DNA from: Zygnema cylindricum
Taxonomy: Eukaryota; Streptophyta; Zygnematophyceae; Zygnematales; Zygnemataceae
Reading direction: 5' to 3'
Assembly: GCA_037447655.1 (NCBI GenBank)
Contig: JBBHKE010002615.1
Coordinates: 1 to 10,018, forward strand
DNA length: 10,018 nucleotides
Under the pieces are notes generated by a model that was not told the origin of the DNA, made no database searches, and was given only the letters and a program-made list of their open reading frames with translations. Shown one piece after another: positions 1-7,859 of this stretch (position 1 is its first letter; every line of letters begins with the position of its first letter). The position numbers and the translations under genes were made by a program.

Positions 1-560
1 GTGGGCCCGAGTAGGCAAAATGAAAAATGAAAGAATACTTGTTCTTTGGTTGATAGAAGAAATGTAGTTGAAAAAACTAGCGGTCGACCGCACGCGAGAT
101 TTGGCGCCAGATACAAAAAGAAGGCCGAAAAACGCTAGTAGGAAACCATGGCCGAAGTGTTCGGGCCGTCGGCGAAAAAGAAGTCTCCGAAATACTCGCA
201 AACATCACCGCAATTTGAGTGGTAAAAAGGGTACGAGACTTCCACCAAGGGAAAAAAGGAAATTGGCTGAAATTGGCTGAGCCGATGATGAAAAAACGGG
301 AAAACGGATGGAGCCGAGTTGCCCACGAATAGAAAAGTACTTGAAAATAATTTTTGTAGAAAGCCTGTACGCCAATTTTAGCGCCGGATACTCGAAGAGG
401 TTGGCGAAAAAGAAAAAACCCTAAAAGAAAACCTTGGCTAAAGCTTCTAGAAAGGTGTCGGCGAAACAAAATTCCCTCCAAAACGAGCTGAGCTTACGTA
501 ATATTGACGCTTGGCTAATGGCATTCCAAATCGGGCGGCCAAGATGGTAGAGGATGGCCA
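1..560. other. Gene-less A/G-rich stretch
   Basis: I see no credible gene here. Open frames exist on both strands, but they are short, highly basic or low-complexity and show no domain. The stretch is purine-rich on the plus strand, with scattered re-use of short words such as GGCGAAAAAG (around 172 and 403) and a perfect tandem pair of AATTGGCTGA at 261-280. It may be an older part of the tandem array that follows, but I could not align it with confidence. Confidence 0.5.
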
Positions 561-749
561 CAAAAGGTACGAAGGATATTGGCCGAAACTTGCAGATTCG
601 ATTAATAGAAAACAAGAGAGCGGATAAAAGTGATTCGACGACTACGAAACTTCCGACGATTAGTGACGCCAACAAAAACAGCCACAGTGGTAGAAGTCTA
701 AATTTTTGTGAAATTGACAAATTGTAGATGTTTAGGGTTTGGTGACATT
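561..749. repeat. Tail of first diverged tandem-repeat unit
   Basis: The last part of this stretch resembles the end of the unit that finishes near 3435. Shared words in the same order include CGACTACnAAnCT (about 638 and 3357) and TTGTAGATGTnTAGG followed by GTGACATTnTGAC (about 722 and 3402). The unit boundary is set arbitrarily at the GTGACGTCAC landmark at 750. Nothing in it looks coding. Divergence is high, so the claim rests on order and spacing of shared words rather than on overall identity. Confidence 0.45.
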
Positions 750-1644
750 GTGACGTCACGCTCGCTTGTGACAACGTCGACGTCACGGATTCAAGAACTT
801 TCCGCCATGGTTTTTCGATTTCCTTTTTTCTACTTTTCTCACTCGACTTGCCATTAGAAAAAAACCTAAAAATTGTCAGAAAAAATATTTTTAAAATATC
901 TTTCATTTAATACCAATATTGTCGTGTCTCATTTTAAAAAGTGTGAGATACAAGCGATGGTGTGAGAGGGAGAGAGGAGAGGCAACGACGGCGAAATATT
1001 TTGCAAAGGACCCATGAATGAAAGTGGAGGTCCGAGACCCCTACAATTTTTTTTCCGTACATAGCGCGTGACAAGCACAAAGAAAAATAGCGAGGACTCT
1101 CCCTCATCCTAAAATATTACAAATCGTGTGGCGCGTGCGTGGTTCGTTTTTCATTTGCTGTTTGGGCGGTACTTGAGCTAAAATCAACCCCTCGAGGTGA
1201 TTTTGGATGAAGTTTTTTTTTGGGCTGGATTCTCTTGCCTGGGGGTCGAAAAGGGGAAAACGCCAAAATGCATTCAAATGACGACAAACATGCTGTACAT
1301 TCAAAGTATGAATTGACATTCACCCTAGTTTGGTAAAAATAATTTTTTCGTACAGCTAAAGTTTTTGTCAAAGTTCCCTGAATTTTAGGGCAAAAAGACA
1401 GAGAAAAGTAGATACTTTAAAACATGGGGACACCCCCTTAGGGTATGACCCCATGTACTTGTAACTTACCGAACTTACTTTGTATGTTAGCGCGGATCCG
1501 CCAGACCCGGTTTTCAAGTGTCCCTATGTCTGGAAGGACGAAATCGTAACTTACGCTTGTGACGATTGCATACGTCGACAATACCTGTGTGACGGTTGTC
1601 AACGTCTACAATCTGTGGTCGCACGTTACATTTTGGAACAGCTT
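750..1644. repeat. Diverged tandem-repeat unit A (about 895 bp)
   Basis: The unit runs from one GTGACGTCAC palindrome (750-759) to the next (1645-1654). Its start lines up with the start of the following unit: after the palindrome both have a TTGTGACA or CTGTGACA word, a GACGT word, an ATTC word and then CATGGTT. Its middle and end line up with 3085-3435: CATGGGGACA at 1423 and 3248, a TTTTCAA..GTGTnCC block, and CCTGTG..GACGGTT near 1582 and 3340. About 75 bp after 1440 is absent from the other copy. A short open frame at 1480-1668 contains CX2C pairs, but its counterpart in the next unit is out of frame, so I do not call it a gene. Confidence 0.5.
1423..1455. repeat. Inverted repeat CATGGGG / CCCCATG
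   Basis: Perfect 7-bp arms at 1423-1429 and 1449-1455 enclose 19 nt that contain a second small inverted pair (CCC..TTA..GGG). The paralogous stretch at 3248 keeps only the left arm, so the hairpin is not conserved between units. Confidence 0.5.
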
Positions 1645-1980
1645 GTGACGTCACATGTCTTACTGTGACATTTTAGACGTAGCGCATTCCAGCCTGTGTA
1701 GTTTCATGGTTGAATACGATGTGCTTTGCCTTCGCGTCTCCTGTCCGATCGACATGTAATGGCATCCGAATTTGAAGACCCCTGCAAAAAAAAATATGAA
1801 TTGGACGAAAACGGACAAAAACAAACAGGTTGTGTACTTTTCTTCGTCGTAATCGAACGCAAACGGACAAAACATAGCGAATTATGTACTTTTATTTGTC
1901 TTTGGAAATCGTATGAAAATTTTCAAAAATTACGGCACGCTCGAATATATGTTCCTATCTGTTTATAGAAAATACCTGGT

Positions 1981-2009
1981 TTTAAAACACATCGTGCATG
2001 TGTTTTAAA
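1981..2009. repeat. Perfect 12-bp hairpin TTTAAAACACAT / ATGTGTTTTAAA
   Basis: Arms at 1981-1992 and 1998-2009 are perfectly complementary around the 5-nt loop CGTGC. The hairpin ends 27 bp before the target-site duplication of the solo LTR. The matching place in unit A has only a degenerate form, so it is either recent or retained by chance. Confidence 0.7.
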
Positions 2010-2036
2010 CGTAAGGTTGAAGATGACGTTTTTGTC

Positions 2037-2041
2037 GTGGA
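2037..2041. repeat. Target-site duplication GTGGA (left)
   Basis: GTGGA directly precedes the TG that starts the repeat at 2042. The same five bases follow its terminal CA at 3080-3084. Five-bp duplications are the hallmark of copia-type integration. Confidence 0.9.
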
Positions 2042-2128
2042 TGAAATTTTGTGTCCTCCATTGGACTACAAAATACAGGAAGCCTCTAGATAGTATTCAA
2101 CTAACCCACTTCAAGCCACGACCACTGC

Positions 2129-2281
2129 TGCCCAATAAGGCAAACTGACAATTCGACTGTACCTCTGTGCAGCGTGGACTCTCTTGAGTCCGTAGCAAAA
2201 AGAATCATTGAAAACGGCCAACCAGCCGATAAGTTATGAGGCAGTAAAAATGCCAATTTGTACAAACTCTCAAAGAGAGAG
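2129..2281 (-). other. Hairpin row in solo LTR
   Basis: Small hairpins in plus coordinates are: TGCC-CAATAA-GGCA (2129-2142); TGTAC-CTCT-GTGCA with one imperfect pair (2158-2171); GGACTC-TCTT-GAGTCC (2176-2191); CGGC-CAACCA-GCCG (2215-2228); GGCA-GTAAAAA-TGCC (2240-2254); CTCTC-AAAGA-GAGAG (2267-2281). They occupy the same order as in the other three LTR copies. The 2215 hairpin is intact here but mutated in the 5' LTR. Confidence 0.65.
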
Positions 2282-2830
2282 GTGACTACCTACCAAAATT
2301 TTCTAATTCCTGATTCTCTCTAATAACTTCTATCTATTGAAGTACGGACCAATCAGATTACTGTATCGTACACAAAAGTACTACTGCCGATGTACCTTTT
2401 GTACGGCCTATGTACGACAAGGCTATTAAGCGGACGCGTGTCCGCGTTTCACTCGTCCGTACGTTCCTCGGAATTCCTATGACCGAATGTCATCTCTCCA
2501 CGTGGCTCCAGATCATGCCACGTCATAAAACGCCAAAGTGACCACTCCGGGATTTCGGCGATGATGTGCGCCGTTGGATTTTATGCGAAACGTAGTCTTA
2601 GCCGTAATAAATACTTGCGCGGCATTTGTTTCGATGTCGAAATAAAATGCGTGATATCCGTTTTGAATTAGCATCGTACGACGTACTTTATAAACCTGAA
2701 TCTATGTACGCCGTATACAGTTCTAGTTAAATGAATTTTATCCACTCGAACTACATATATATCTATCACATACCATAGCACTTAGCATTGGTCCTTGTCT
2801 ATTAAGATAAAGCTGACCGCTACCGGTCAA

Positions 2831-2875
2831 CTTGACGATCCGTGGGTACCGGGATCAAATCTCTGGTCCGTCAAG
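2831..2875 (-). other. LTR stem CTTGACG / CGTCAAG
   Basis: Perfect 7-bp arms at 2831-2837 and 2869-2875 enclose 31 nt. A perfect TGACCG-CTAC-CGGTCA hairpin lies just before it (2814-2829). The outer arms and spacing are identical at 9332-9376 in the 5' LTR. The diverged LTR at 4569 keeps sequence similarity here but not the outer arms. Confidence 0.55.
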
Positions 2876-2877
2876 TA

Positions 2878-2902
2878 TATTTTTAGTAACCTACTAAAAA
2901 TA
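2878..2902. other. LTR hairpin TATTTTTAGT / ACTAAAAATA
   Basis: A perfect 10-bp stem with a 5-nt loop (AACCT) lies directly after the CTTGACG stem. The same hairpin recurs in the 5' LTR at about 9379-9403. It is a stable cruciform or RNA hairpin of unknown role. Confidence 0.65.
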
Positions 2903-3079
2903 GCTGTTTGTTGAACTAAGGCAGCCATGGATCAACCTCTCTCTCTAACTTTCAGTGACTACAACAAGTATGGGGGCTAGAGAGCGGAGGTGGAGGCAGG
3001 CTGTCCGTCCTTTTTCTTTTCCTTTTATAAAAACATATTTAAACCGAGAAAATACTCTAGAAATCTATAAATTTCAACA

Positions 3080-3084
3080 GTGGA
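3080..3084. repeat. Target-site duplication GTGGA (right)
   Basis: Second copy of the 5-bp duplication flanking the solo LTR. Removing the LTR plus one GTGGA rejoins unit B. Confidence 0.9.
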
Positions 3085-3435
3085 CGTGGGTTGAAAAACA
3101 CAAGACGACAAATTTTCATACATCCTACATTCGAGGATGACGCAAATTGTACTCTACAAATTTGCGATTCCTTCGTGAGGTTGGAACTTCGGCAGTACGG
3201 CGCTAAGTTTTACAGGAAAACGACAGAAAAAACCCTTACTTATGCTCATGGGGACATACCCTTACTTTTCAAAGTGTTCCAATGTCCGAAAATGAAGCCG
3301 TTAGTTTGAATTGTGCCAATTGTAGGCGTCTACATAACCTGTGACGGTTTGAAGACGACTACAAACCTACCAACGGTTGTAGACATTTAGTTTTTTGTGA
3401 CATTGTAGATGTCTAGGATTTTGTGACATTATGAC
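3085..3435. repeat. Tandem-repeat unit B, right part
   Basis: Continuation of the unit interrupted by the solo LTR. It aligns in order with about 1265-1690 of the array. It contains the remnant of a CX2C-like stretch near 3311 that is out of frame, and ends with GTGACATTATGACTCCATGC, close to the landmark at 740-760. The last bases overlap the point where RNase H coding stops, so the exact junction between array and retrotransposon is uncertain by about 15 bp. Confidence 0.5.
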
Positions 3436-4003
3436 TCCATGCTCTTCTAACAATGATTTCACCCACATTAGTTCATTAAGAGCAGAACAAGACGCCATAT
3501 ACTCAGCCTCCATAGTAGACTGAGCAACCACATTTTGTTGCTTACTGCTCCAACAGCAAGCACCTTCCCCCACATACAAAACATATCCAGAAGTGCATCT
3601 TCTCATAGGTGCATCCCCATAACTGGCGTCACTCCAAGTGGTGATATCAGTGTGCTCCCCTCCCAAATGCAACCATAATTCTCTGGTTCCAACCAGATAT
3701 CTTATGACTCTCTTGGCTGCCTCCCAGTCTCTCTTCCTAGGATCATTAAGACTCCTATTGAGTACTCCAACTGCTGCCGCTATGTCCGGCCTGGTACAAT
3801 TCATAAAATAGATTAAGCTTCCTACGACCTGTCTATAAGGGATAGACTTCATAAACTCTCTCTCCTCTGGACTCATCTGATTGTCTAAGATCATCACTCC
3901 TCCTTCTACACTCCCATCACTTACTTTTTTCAAGTCCATGGGAGTGGTACAACTGTTAGCATTTTCCATGTGGAATTTCTCTAGCATATTACCTATTGCT
4001 TCT
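3433..4003 (-). pseudogene. Copia pol: end of RT and truncated RNase H
   Basis: The frame here (first ATG at 3987) continues RT after a one-base shift. Visible are the PYRQVVGSLIY and CTRPDIAAAVGVLNR connection motifs typical of copia (residues 50-78 from the ATG), then RNase H with the first catalytic Asp in TTWSDASYG (Asp about residue 120, near 3630), TSGYV, and the second acidic residue in QSTMEAEYMA (Glu 160, near 3510). Coding similarity stops after LLEEHGV near 3433. The following residues to the stop at 3367 are encoded by the neighbouring array and are not RNase H. The remaining acidic residues of the fold, normally in a DNQSA-like motif, are therefore missing. RNase H would degrade the RNA strand of the RNA/DNA hybrid; this one cannot be complete. 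Confidence 0.93.
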
Positions 4004-4568
4004 TTTCTGAGTAAGTATGATAATCTTCTTCCCTCTATCTCTCTCCATTTGGATCCCCAAAATATACTTTGCCTCCCCTAAATCCTCCATATCAAATTTG
4101 CCCCTAAGATCTTTCTTTAGTCTAATGATCTTCTCCAAAGACTTACTCAACACAAGCATATCATCCACATAAATTGCAATAAAAATGACACCATTCTCAT
4201 CTTCAATTATATAGATAGAATGGTCAGAGCTGATCCGGATATATCCCAAATTTGTGAGAAACTCATCTAGTTTCTTATTCCACTGTCGAGGAGCCTGCTT
4301 CAGTCCGTATAAGGATTTTATGAGCCTGCAGACTTTGCTCTCTTCTCCTTCTTCCACAAACCCCTCAGGTTGCCTCATGAAAATTTCTTCCTCTAACTCA
4401 CCATTAAGAAAAGCAGTCTTAATGTCCATCTGGTGTATTTCCATGTCTTCCGCTGCTGCCAGACTGAGGAGAATCCTTACTGATGGGAACCAAACAACTA
4501 GAGCAAAGGTCTCCTCATAGTCAATCCCCTCCTTTTGGGTGAACCCCTTCGCTACCAATCGAGCCGTA
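4004..4568 (-). pseudogene. Copia pol: reverse transcriptase core
   Basis: RT copies the element RNA into cDNA in the cytoplasmic particle. The conserved RLVAKGFTQKEGIDYEETF opens the segment; the first catalytic Asp is in HQMDIKTAFLNGEL (near 4426), followed by SLYGLKQAPRQW and the catalytic YVDD box at 4160-4171. All three catalytic Asp are present. The segment is cut on its N-terminal side by the inserted LTR at 4569, and its C-terminal end is thrown out of frame at LTQK by one extra base in the T-run at about 4003-4006 (plus strand). Deleting 4569-5616 alone rejoins the frame to the upstream piece with the tyrosine codon split across the junction. Confidence 0.95.
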
Positions 4569-5241
4569 TGTAGAAATTAATGGTTTTAAGTATTTTCTAG
4601 GTCTGAATAGAAATAAAGAAGCCGAGGCAGTCTACCTCTAACTTCTCTCTCCAACTCTCAAACTTGTCGCAGTCACTGAGAAATTGGAGAGGAAGCTAGA
4701 GCCATGGCTACCTAGGCTATCCTGAGGTTTACGGGAAATTTATATTAGTCTAGGGATTAATTACTAAAAGTTATGTGCCGGCGACATGATTTGATCCTGG
4801 TACCTACCGGCCGACAGAGGGTAGGTAACCGGTAGCCTTAGCCGTTAAGTCTAGAAGTAGTGTTACATAGTATATAGTACGATAATGATTTAAACATGTA
4901 CACGTAGGATAAGTCATTTAACTATAACTGTTAACGGGATACATAGATATGGTAGTGTAAAAGTACGAATTGCGGTACGGATAAGAAATCAATACCGCGC
5001 ATTGATTTCGTAAGCGAAACAAATACCGCGCATTTATTTATTACGGCTACGATCAAATGCGAGTTTAATCGGACGGCCGGAATTAGCGCCAAGATCGCAG
5101 ATGGAGAATTCGGCGGTTTGTGGGCATCGCCACATCGGATGACACGTGGCGATGTAACATTGGAGCGCGGCATCTCCGAGAATTAAAAGAGCGAATCCGG
5201 ATATTCCTTGAGTGGACATTTAGACCATGTCGTACAATATT

Positions 5242-5280
5242 CGTACATAAAGTACACTGGCAACTGTACTTTTGCGTACG
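5242..5280 (+). other. Conserved 10-nt-loop hairpin in diverged LTR
   Basis: Arms CGTACATAAAGTAC (5242-5255) and GTACTTTTGCGTACG (5266-5280) pair with one bulge around the loop ACTGGCAACT. The 5' LTR has the same structure with different stem bases at 8863-8903 (minus), and its loop reads ACCGGCAGTA in element sense. Confidence 0.65.
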
Positions 5281-5365
5281 GAACAGTAATCTGATTGGTT
5301 CCGTACATCAGTAGATAGAGTGTGTGAGAGAGATAGGACTTAGAAAAATTAGAAGATATGACCCT

Positions 5366-5523
5366 CTCTCCTACAGAGCTTCTGTACAAAAGGTCAACTT
5401 TGACCCTCCATAACTTATTGCTCAGGGGAGCAAATTCAGAGATTTTTTTTTGCTATCGACTCAGGGGAGTCTTGCCTTCACAGGGGTGAAGGTGGTCAGA
5501 GTTATTGTCTGCCAGGGTGGCAG
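5366..5523 (+). other. Row of six hairpins in diverged LTR
   Basis: In order: CTCT-CCTAC-AGAG (5366-5378); GGTCAA-CT-TTGACC (5392-5405); TTGCTC-AGGG-GAGCAA (5418-5433); GACTC-AGGG-GAGTC (5458-5471); CCTTCAC-AGGG-GTGAAGG (5475-5492); CTGCCA-GGG-TGGCAG (5509-5523). All stems are perfect Watson-Crick, and three share the loop AGGG. The other LTR copies have hairpins at the same places with different stem bases. The role is unknown. Confidence 0.75.
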
Positions 5524-5596
5524 TTATTTTTGCTTAAACACAAAGGGGTCAGGATTATCCTAGAGGCTTCTTAGAAGTTGTCCACACTGAGGACTT

Positions 5597-5616
5597 ATGG
5601 AGGTCTCAGAGTTTCA
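5597..5616 (+). other. LTR-borne gag start (diverged subfamily)
   Basis: ATGGAGGTCTCAGAGTTTCA ends the LTR. The same-length 20-nt end of the main element's LTR also starts with ATGGAGG and ends with TTTCA and is the real start of its gag frame. A TGA two codons upstream closes the frame. The ATG and frame thus survive in both subfamilies. Confidence 0.7.
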
Positions 5617-6023
5617 TATCTCTCAATGGTATTATCTTGGTTCAGTTTTAGTTTAAATACCCATTTACACCCAATAGGTTTTCTATCTGGAGGACAATCC
5701 GCTAGGTCCCAAGTATTTGCTTCCATTATAGAAGCCATCTCATCATTTATGGCTCTAATCCATCTTTCTTTCTCTGGACTATTCACTGCCTCCGAGTAAG
5801 ACTAAGGCTCATCAGGGTGAGATAACTTAGTTACCTTGTGAGCGGCTTGTTTTTCCTGTAATCTTTTGCTGCTCCTCCTTCCTCCCTCAAACTCTGAAGC
5901 TGGAATGGATGGAAGTCTTGGATTTCTTCTCACTGTCTCATCAGCTCCCCTGTCCATGGAAGCCGGTTCCGTTCCCGCTTCTTCTGTGTCCTCGAAATCC
6001 ATAGGAGAGGTTTCCGGTGAGTC
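5617..6023 (-). pseudogene. Copia pol: integrase tail linker and RT N-terminus
   Basis: From 6023 down to about 5805 lies an acidic, then basic low-complexity linker (DFEDTEEAG, GGRRSSKRLQEKQAAHK) of the kind that joins integrase and RT in copia polyproteins. After an in-frame TAG at 5802-5804, the RT N-terminal module follows: SYSEAVNSPEKERWIRAI, then MASIMEANTWDL, and KPIGCKWVFKLKLNQDNTIERY, a strongly conserved copia motif. It stops at 5616 in the middle of the tyrosine codon, where the opposite-orientation LTR is inserted. A TGA at 6024-6026 separates it from the integrase piece. Confidence 0.92.
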
Positions 6024-6026
6024 TCA

Positions 6027-7022
6027 TGTATCTTGTATCTCCCATGAATCTGCAATCACGGTTTCACTCATGTCCCTTTCGAGAACAGCCGAGTTCTCCT
6101 CACTTTCGGACTCAAATCTGATTTTTATCTTCTTTGTATACTTAAAAGGATCAAACGACTTCCCTTCATCCATGACAACTATGTGTTTGACCAGAATGAT
6201 ATCTTTCTTTGCTAAGTTATAAACTCTATATCCTTTCACATCCTCATCATATCCCACGAAGTATCCAGGTTTTCCCTTAGCATCTAGTTTCCAGTTTTTC
6301 CTATCCGTGTCAAGACTGTAAACTTGGCTACCGAACACTTTAAGGTGTGAGATATCTGGTTTCCTTCCAACCCTTCTCTCATAAGGTGTCACTCCCTTTA
6401 CAGCCGAGGTAAGGACTGTATTTTTAATGTAGTTGGCACAGGTCATTGCTTCTGCCCAAAATCTCTTTTCTATTTTCTTGTCTGCCAGCATATTGCATGC
6501 ACTATCTCCTAGTGTTCGATTTAACCTCTCAGCTACCCCATTTTGTTCCGGGTTATATAGTACAGTTTTCTGGTGTTGCACTCCCTCATCTCTTAGATAT
6601 TCCTCAAACTCGTTAGAGGTATATTCCCCCCCATTATCACTCCTTATCCTCTTAATGGGGGTTTCATGCAACTTCTCACTCTAAGCTTTATATTCTTTGA
6701 AGTGAGTTGATGCTTCAGACTTTGTTTTCAGAAAGTAGACTCTAGAGTATCTAGACTAGTCATCGGTTATTGTCATCATAAACCTCTTTCCTCCAACCGA
6801 AGGTACTTTTGCAGGTCCCCAAATATCTGTGTGGACCAAATCTAACACTTTCTCACCTCTATATGTGGCGGCTTTGGGAAAGGGAAGTCTGTGAGCCTTA
6901 CCTTGAGCACAACCACTACAATCATCCATAATTTCATTATCCCCAAATTGAATGCCATCTACTACCCCAAGCTTTTTCATTTCCCTCAACCCATCAAAAT
7001 GCACATGCCCCAACCGCTTATG
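6027..7022 (-). pseudogene. Copia pol: integrase
   Basis: Integrase inserts element cDNA into the host genome. The zinc-binding HHCC module is intact: HKRLGH (7022-7005) and CSGC (from about 6920). The catalytic core shows the first Asp in VHTDIWGP (near 6827), the second Asp in RSDNGGEY (near 6638) and the Glu in NGVAERLNR (near 6530); the second Asp and Glu are 35 residues apart, as in the DD35E family. The GKPGYFVGYDEDVKGYRVY motif of copia integrase C-termini follows near 6270. Two in-frame TAG codons interrupt the core: 6756-6758, after ITDD where a Tyr codon is usual, and 6681-6683, after KEYKA where Trp is common. A TGA at 7023-7025 replaces the residue, usually Trp, just before HKRLGH. 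Confidence 0.95.
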
Positions 7023-7025
7023 TCA

Positions 7026-7429
7026 AATCATCACCTTAGGAACACCAACATAGTAAGCATTCTTCTTTTCATTACTCAGGTTAAGCCTAAACATTCCTTG
7101 GCTACCCTTATCTGCTGTGAAGTAAACTTCATCCCCATACTTAGCTGTAAATACTCCCTTTCTGGTGAAGGTATCAAACTCTTTGTCATCTAACACAGAC
7201 GTAGAGACAAGATTTTTACTCAGCTGAGGAATGTAAAGTACATCTGAAAATGTAAGTATAGAAGTCTTACCCTCCACTAAGACTTTCAGATCTACTGATC
7301 CCACTAGATTTGTAGTAACCACTCTCCCATCCCCATACTCTATCTCTACAGTAGGAATCTTTCTTAACTTAGTGAAGAGTTCTTTATCACGACACATATG
7401 CAGTGATGCACCTGAGTCGATGATCCATC
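7026..7429 (-). pseudogene. Copia pol: aspartic protease
   Basis: The retroviral-type aspartic protease matures the Gag-Pol polyprotein as a dimer. The active-site triad DSG lies in GWIIDSGASLHM (Asp near 7418-7416). It is followed by the expected copia features: IEYGDGRVV, the hydrophobic ILTFSDVLYIPQLSKNLVS segment (near 7250-7205) and the GMFRL strand before the GAG-pre-integrase motif. The segment is uninterrupted until the TGA at 7023-7025. Spacing from the upstream zinc knuckle and to HKRLGH is normal, so nothing seems deleted. Confidence 0.93.
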
Positions 7430-7859
7430 CTTCTTGTGGAGCTTCCCGAATTGCTCGAAGGGCACACTTCTGCCTCCGAGGGATCTCCTTCTCCTCCAGA
7501 CTCTCGTTAAGAAGAAGCTCCCCATCCTCCTCAGAGGACTCATCCTCGGTTTCTCTTGACACTTTTGTAACCACAAGTGTCTTTTTCTTCCTTCCGAAAG
7601 AACCCCCTCCACGGTTCTCTTGGAGCCTCAGCTCTGATAGCTTGACACAATCTGCAATAAAGTGTCTCGGCTTTTTGCAATAATGACAAAGACCCTTTGG
7701 GGGCCTCAGTCCCCCAGGATGATATTTTTCCCCTCTATATGGTTTCTTCGGGTCCTTCCCCCATCGGTCCCCTCTAGCTGCTAGAGCTTGAATGCTCTTT
7801 CCTCCTCTCCTAATCTCCATTGTGTTTTCCTGCACAAGTATCATTCTGACTACTGTGTT
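7430..7859 (-). pseudogene. Copia gag C-terminus with zinc knuckle
   Basis: Nucleocapsid part of Gag, which packages element RNA. A CX2CX4HX4C knuckle is visible in CHYCKKPRHFIADC (7688-7647); the glycine normally preceding the His is Arg here, probably a decay mutation. Upstream is a basic stretch (IRRGGK, RGDRWGKDPKKPYRGEK) suited to RNA binding. Downstream is a Lys-rich then very acidic linker (GRKKKT, ETEDESSEEDGE) leading into protease. A TGA at 7860-7862 separates it from the Gag body, with the frame otherwise continuous. Confidence 0.9.

Larger units (their letters stand above)
1645..2041. repeat. Tandem-repeat unit B, left part
   Basis: This is the start of the next unit; the rest continues at 3085 after the inserted LTR. 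Alignable words with unit A include GTGACGTCAC, the CATGGTT block, a GACCCCT(G/A)CA word followed by a homopolymer (about 1778 against 1035), and AAAACACATCGTG against ATTACAAATCGTG (about 1984 against 1116). Within it, two roughly 50-bp stretches starting near 1812 and 1861 resemble each other (AAACGGACAAAA... GTACTTTT). No gene is seen. Confidence 0.45.
2042..3079 (-). mobile_element. Solo LTR of the copia family (1038 bp)
   Basis: In element sense this reads TGTTGAAATT...AAAATTTCA, with the usual TG/CA ends. It matches the 5' LTR at 8539-9580 along its whole length; by eye the first 200 bases differ at roughly 6% of positions, mostly transitions. GTGGA flanks it on both sides. That shows it is an independent insertion reduced to one LTR by LTR-LTR recombination, and not the 3' LTR of the broken element to its right. 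It keeps a TATAAAAGG candidate (3021-3029), the distal hairpin row and the LTR-borne gag ATG (2059-2061, minus). Confidence 0.93.
4569..5616 (+). mobile_element. Diverged solo LTR inserted in pol (1048 bp)
   Basis: It begins TGTAGAAATTA and ends AGAGTTTCA, matching the ends of the host element's LTR (TGTTGAAATTT...AAAATTTCA) but in the opposite orientation. Internal similarity is clear but far lower than between the two other full LTRs: a CCATGGCT block (4702), TTTGATCC-GGTACC (4789), CTGATTGGT-CCGTAC (5289), CATAACTTAT (5408) and the distal hairpin row. No internal region accompanies it. The flanks are CCGTA on the left and TATCT on the right, so there is no 5-bp target duplication, and removing exactly these bases restores the pol frame. 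The TATAAAAGG motif of the other LTRs is not present. It is a separate subfamily of the same lineage. Confidence 0.9.

Noticed and set aside
750-759. GTGACGTCAC as an active CRE/bZIP regulatory site
   Set aside because: It recurs as part of the repeat unit (also at 1645) and no gene lies nearby.
68-906. Several open frames on both strands
   Set aside because: Low-complexity, basic composition, no domain, and the frames overlap one another on opposite strands.
1480-1668. Small open frame with two CX2C pairs (CDDC, CDGC)
   Set aside because: The paralogous stretch near 3311 is frameshifted and has stops, the frame is short, and no known domain fits. It may be the remnant of a gene inside the repeat unit, not a gene now.
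4569-5616. An intron in pol, given the seamless reading frame
   Set aside because: The ends are LTR ends (TGTAGAAATT...TTTCA), no GT/AG borders occur in pol sense, and the body aligns with the other LTRs in reverse orientation.
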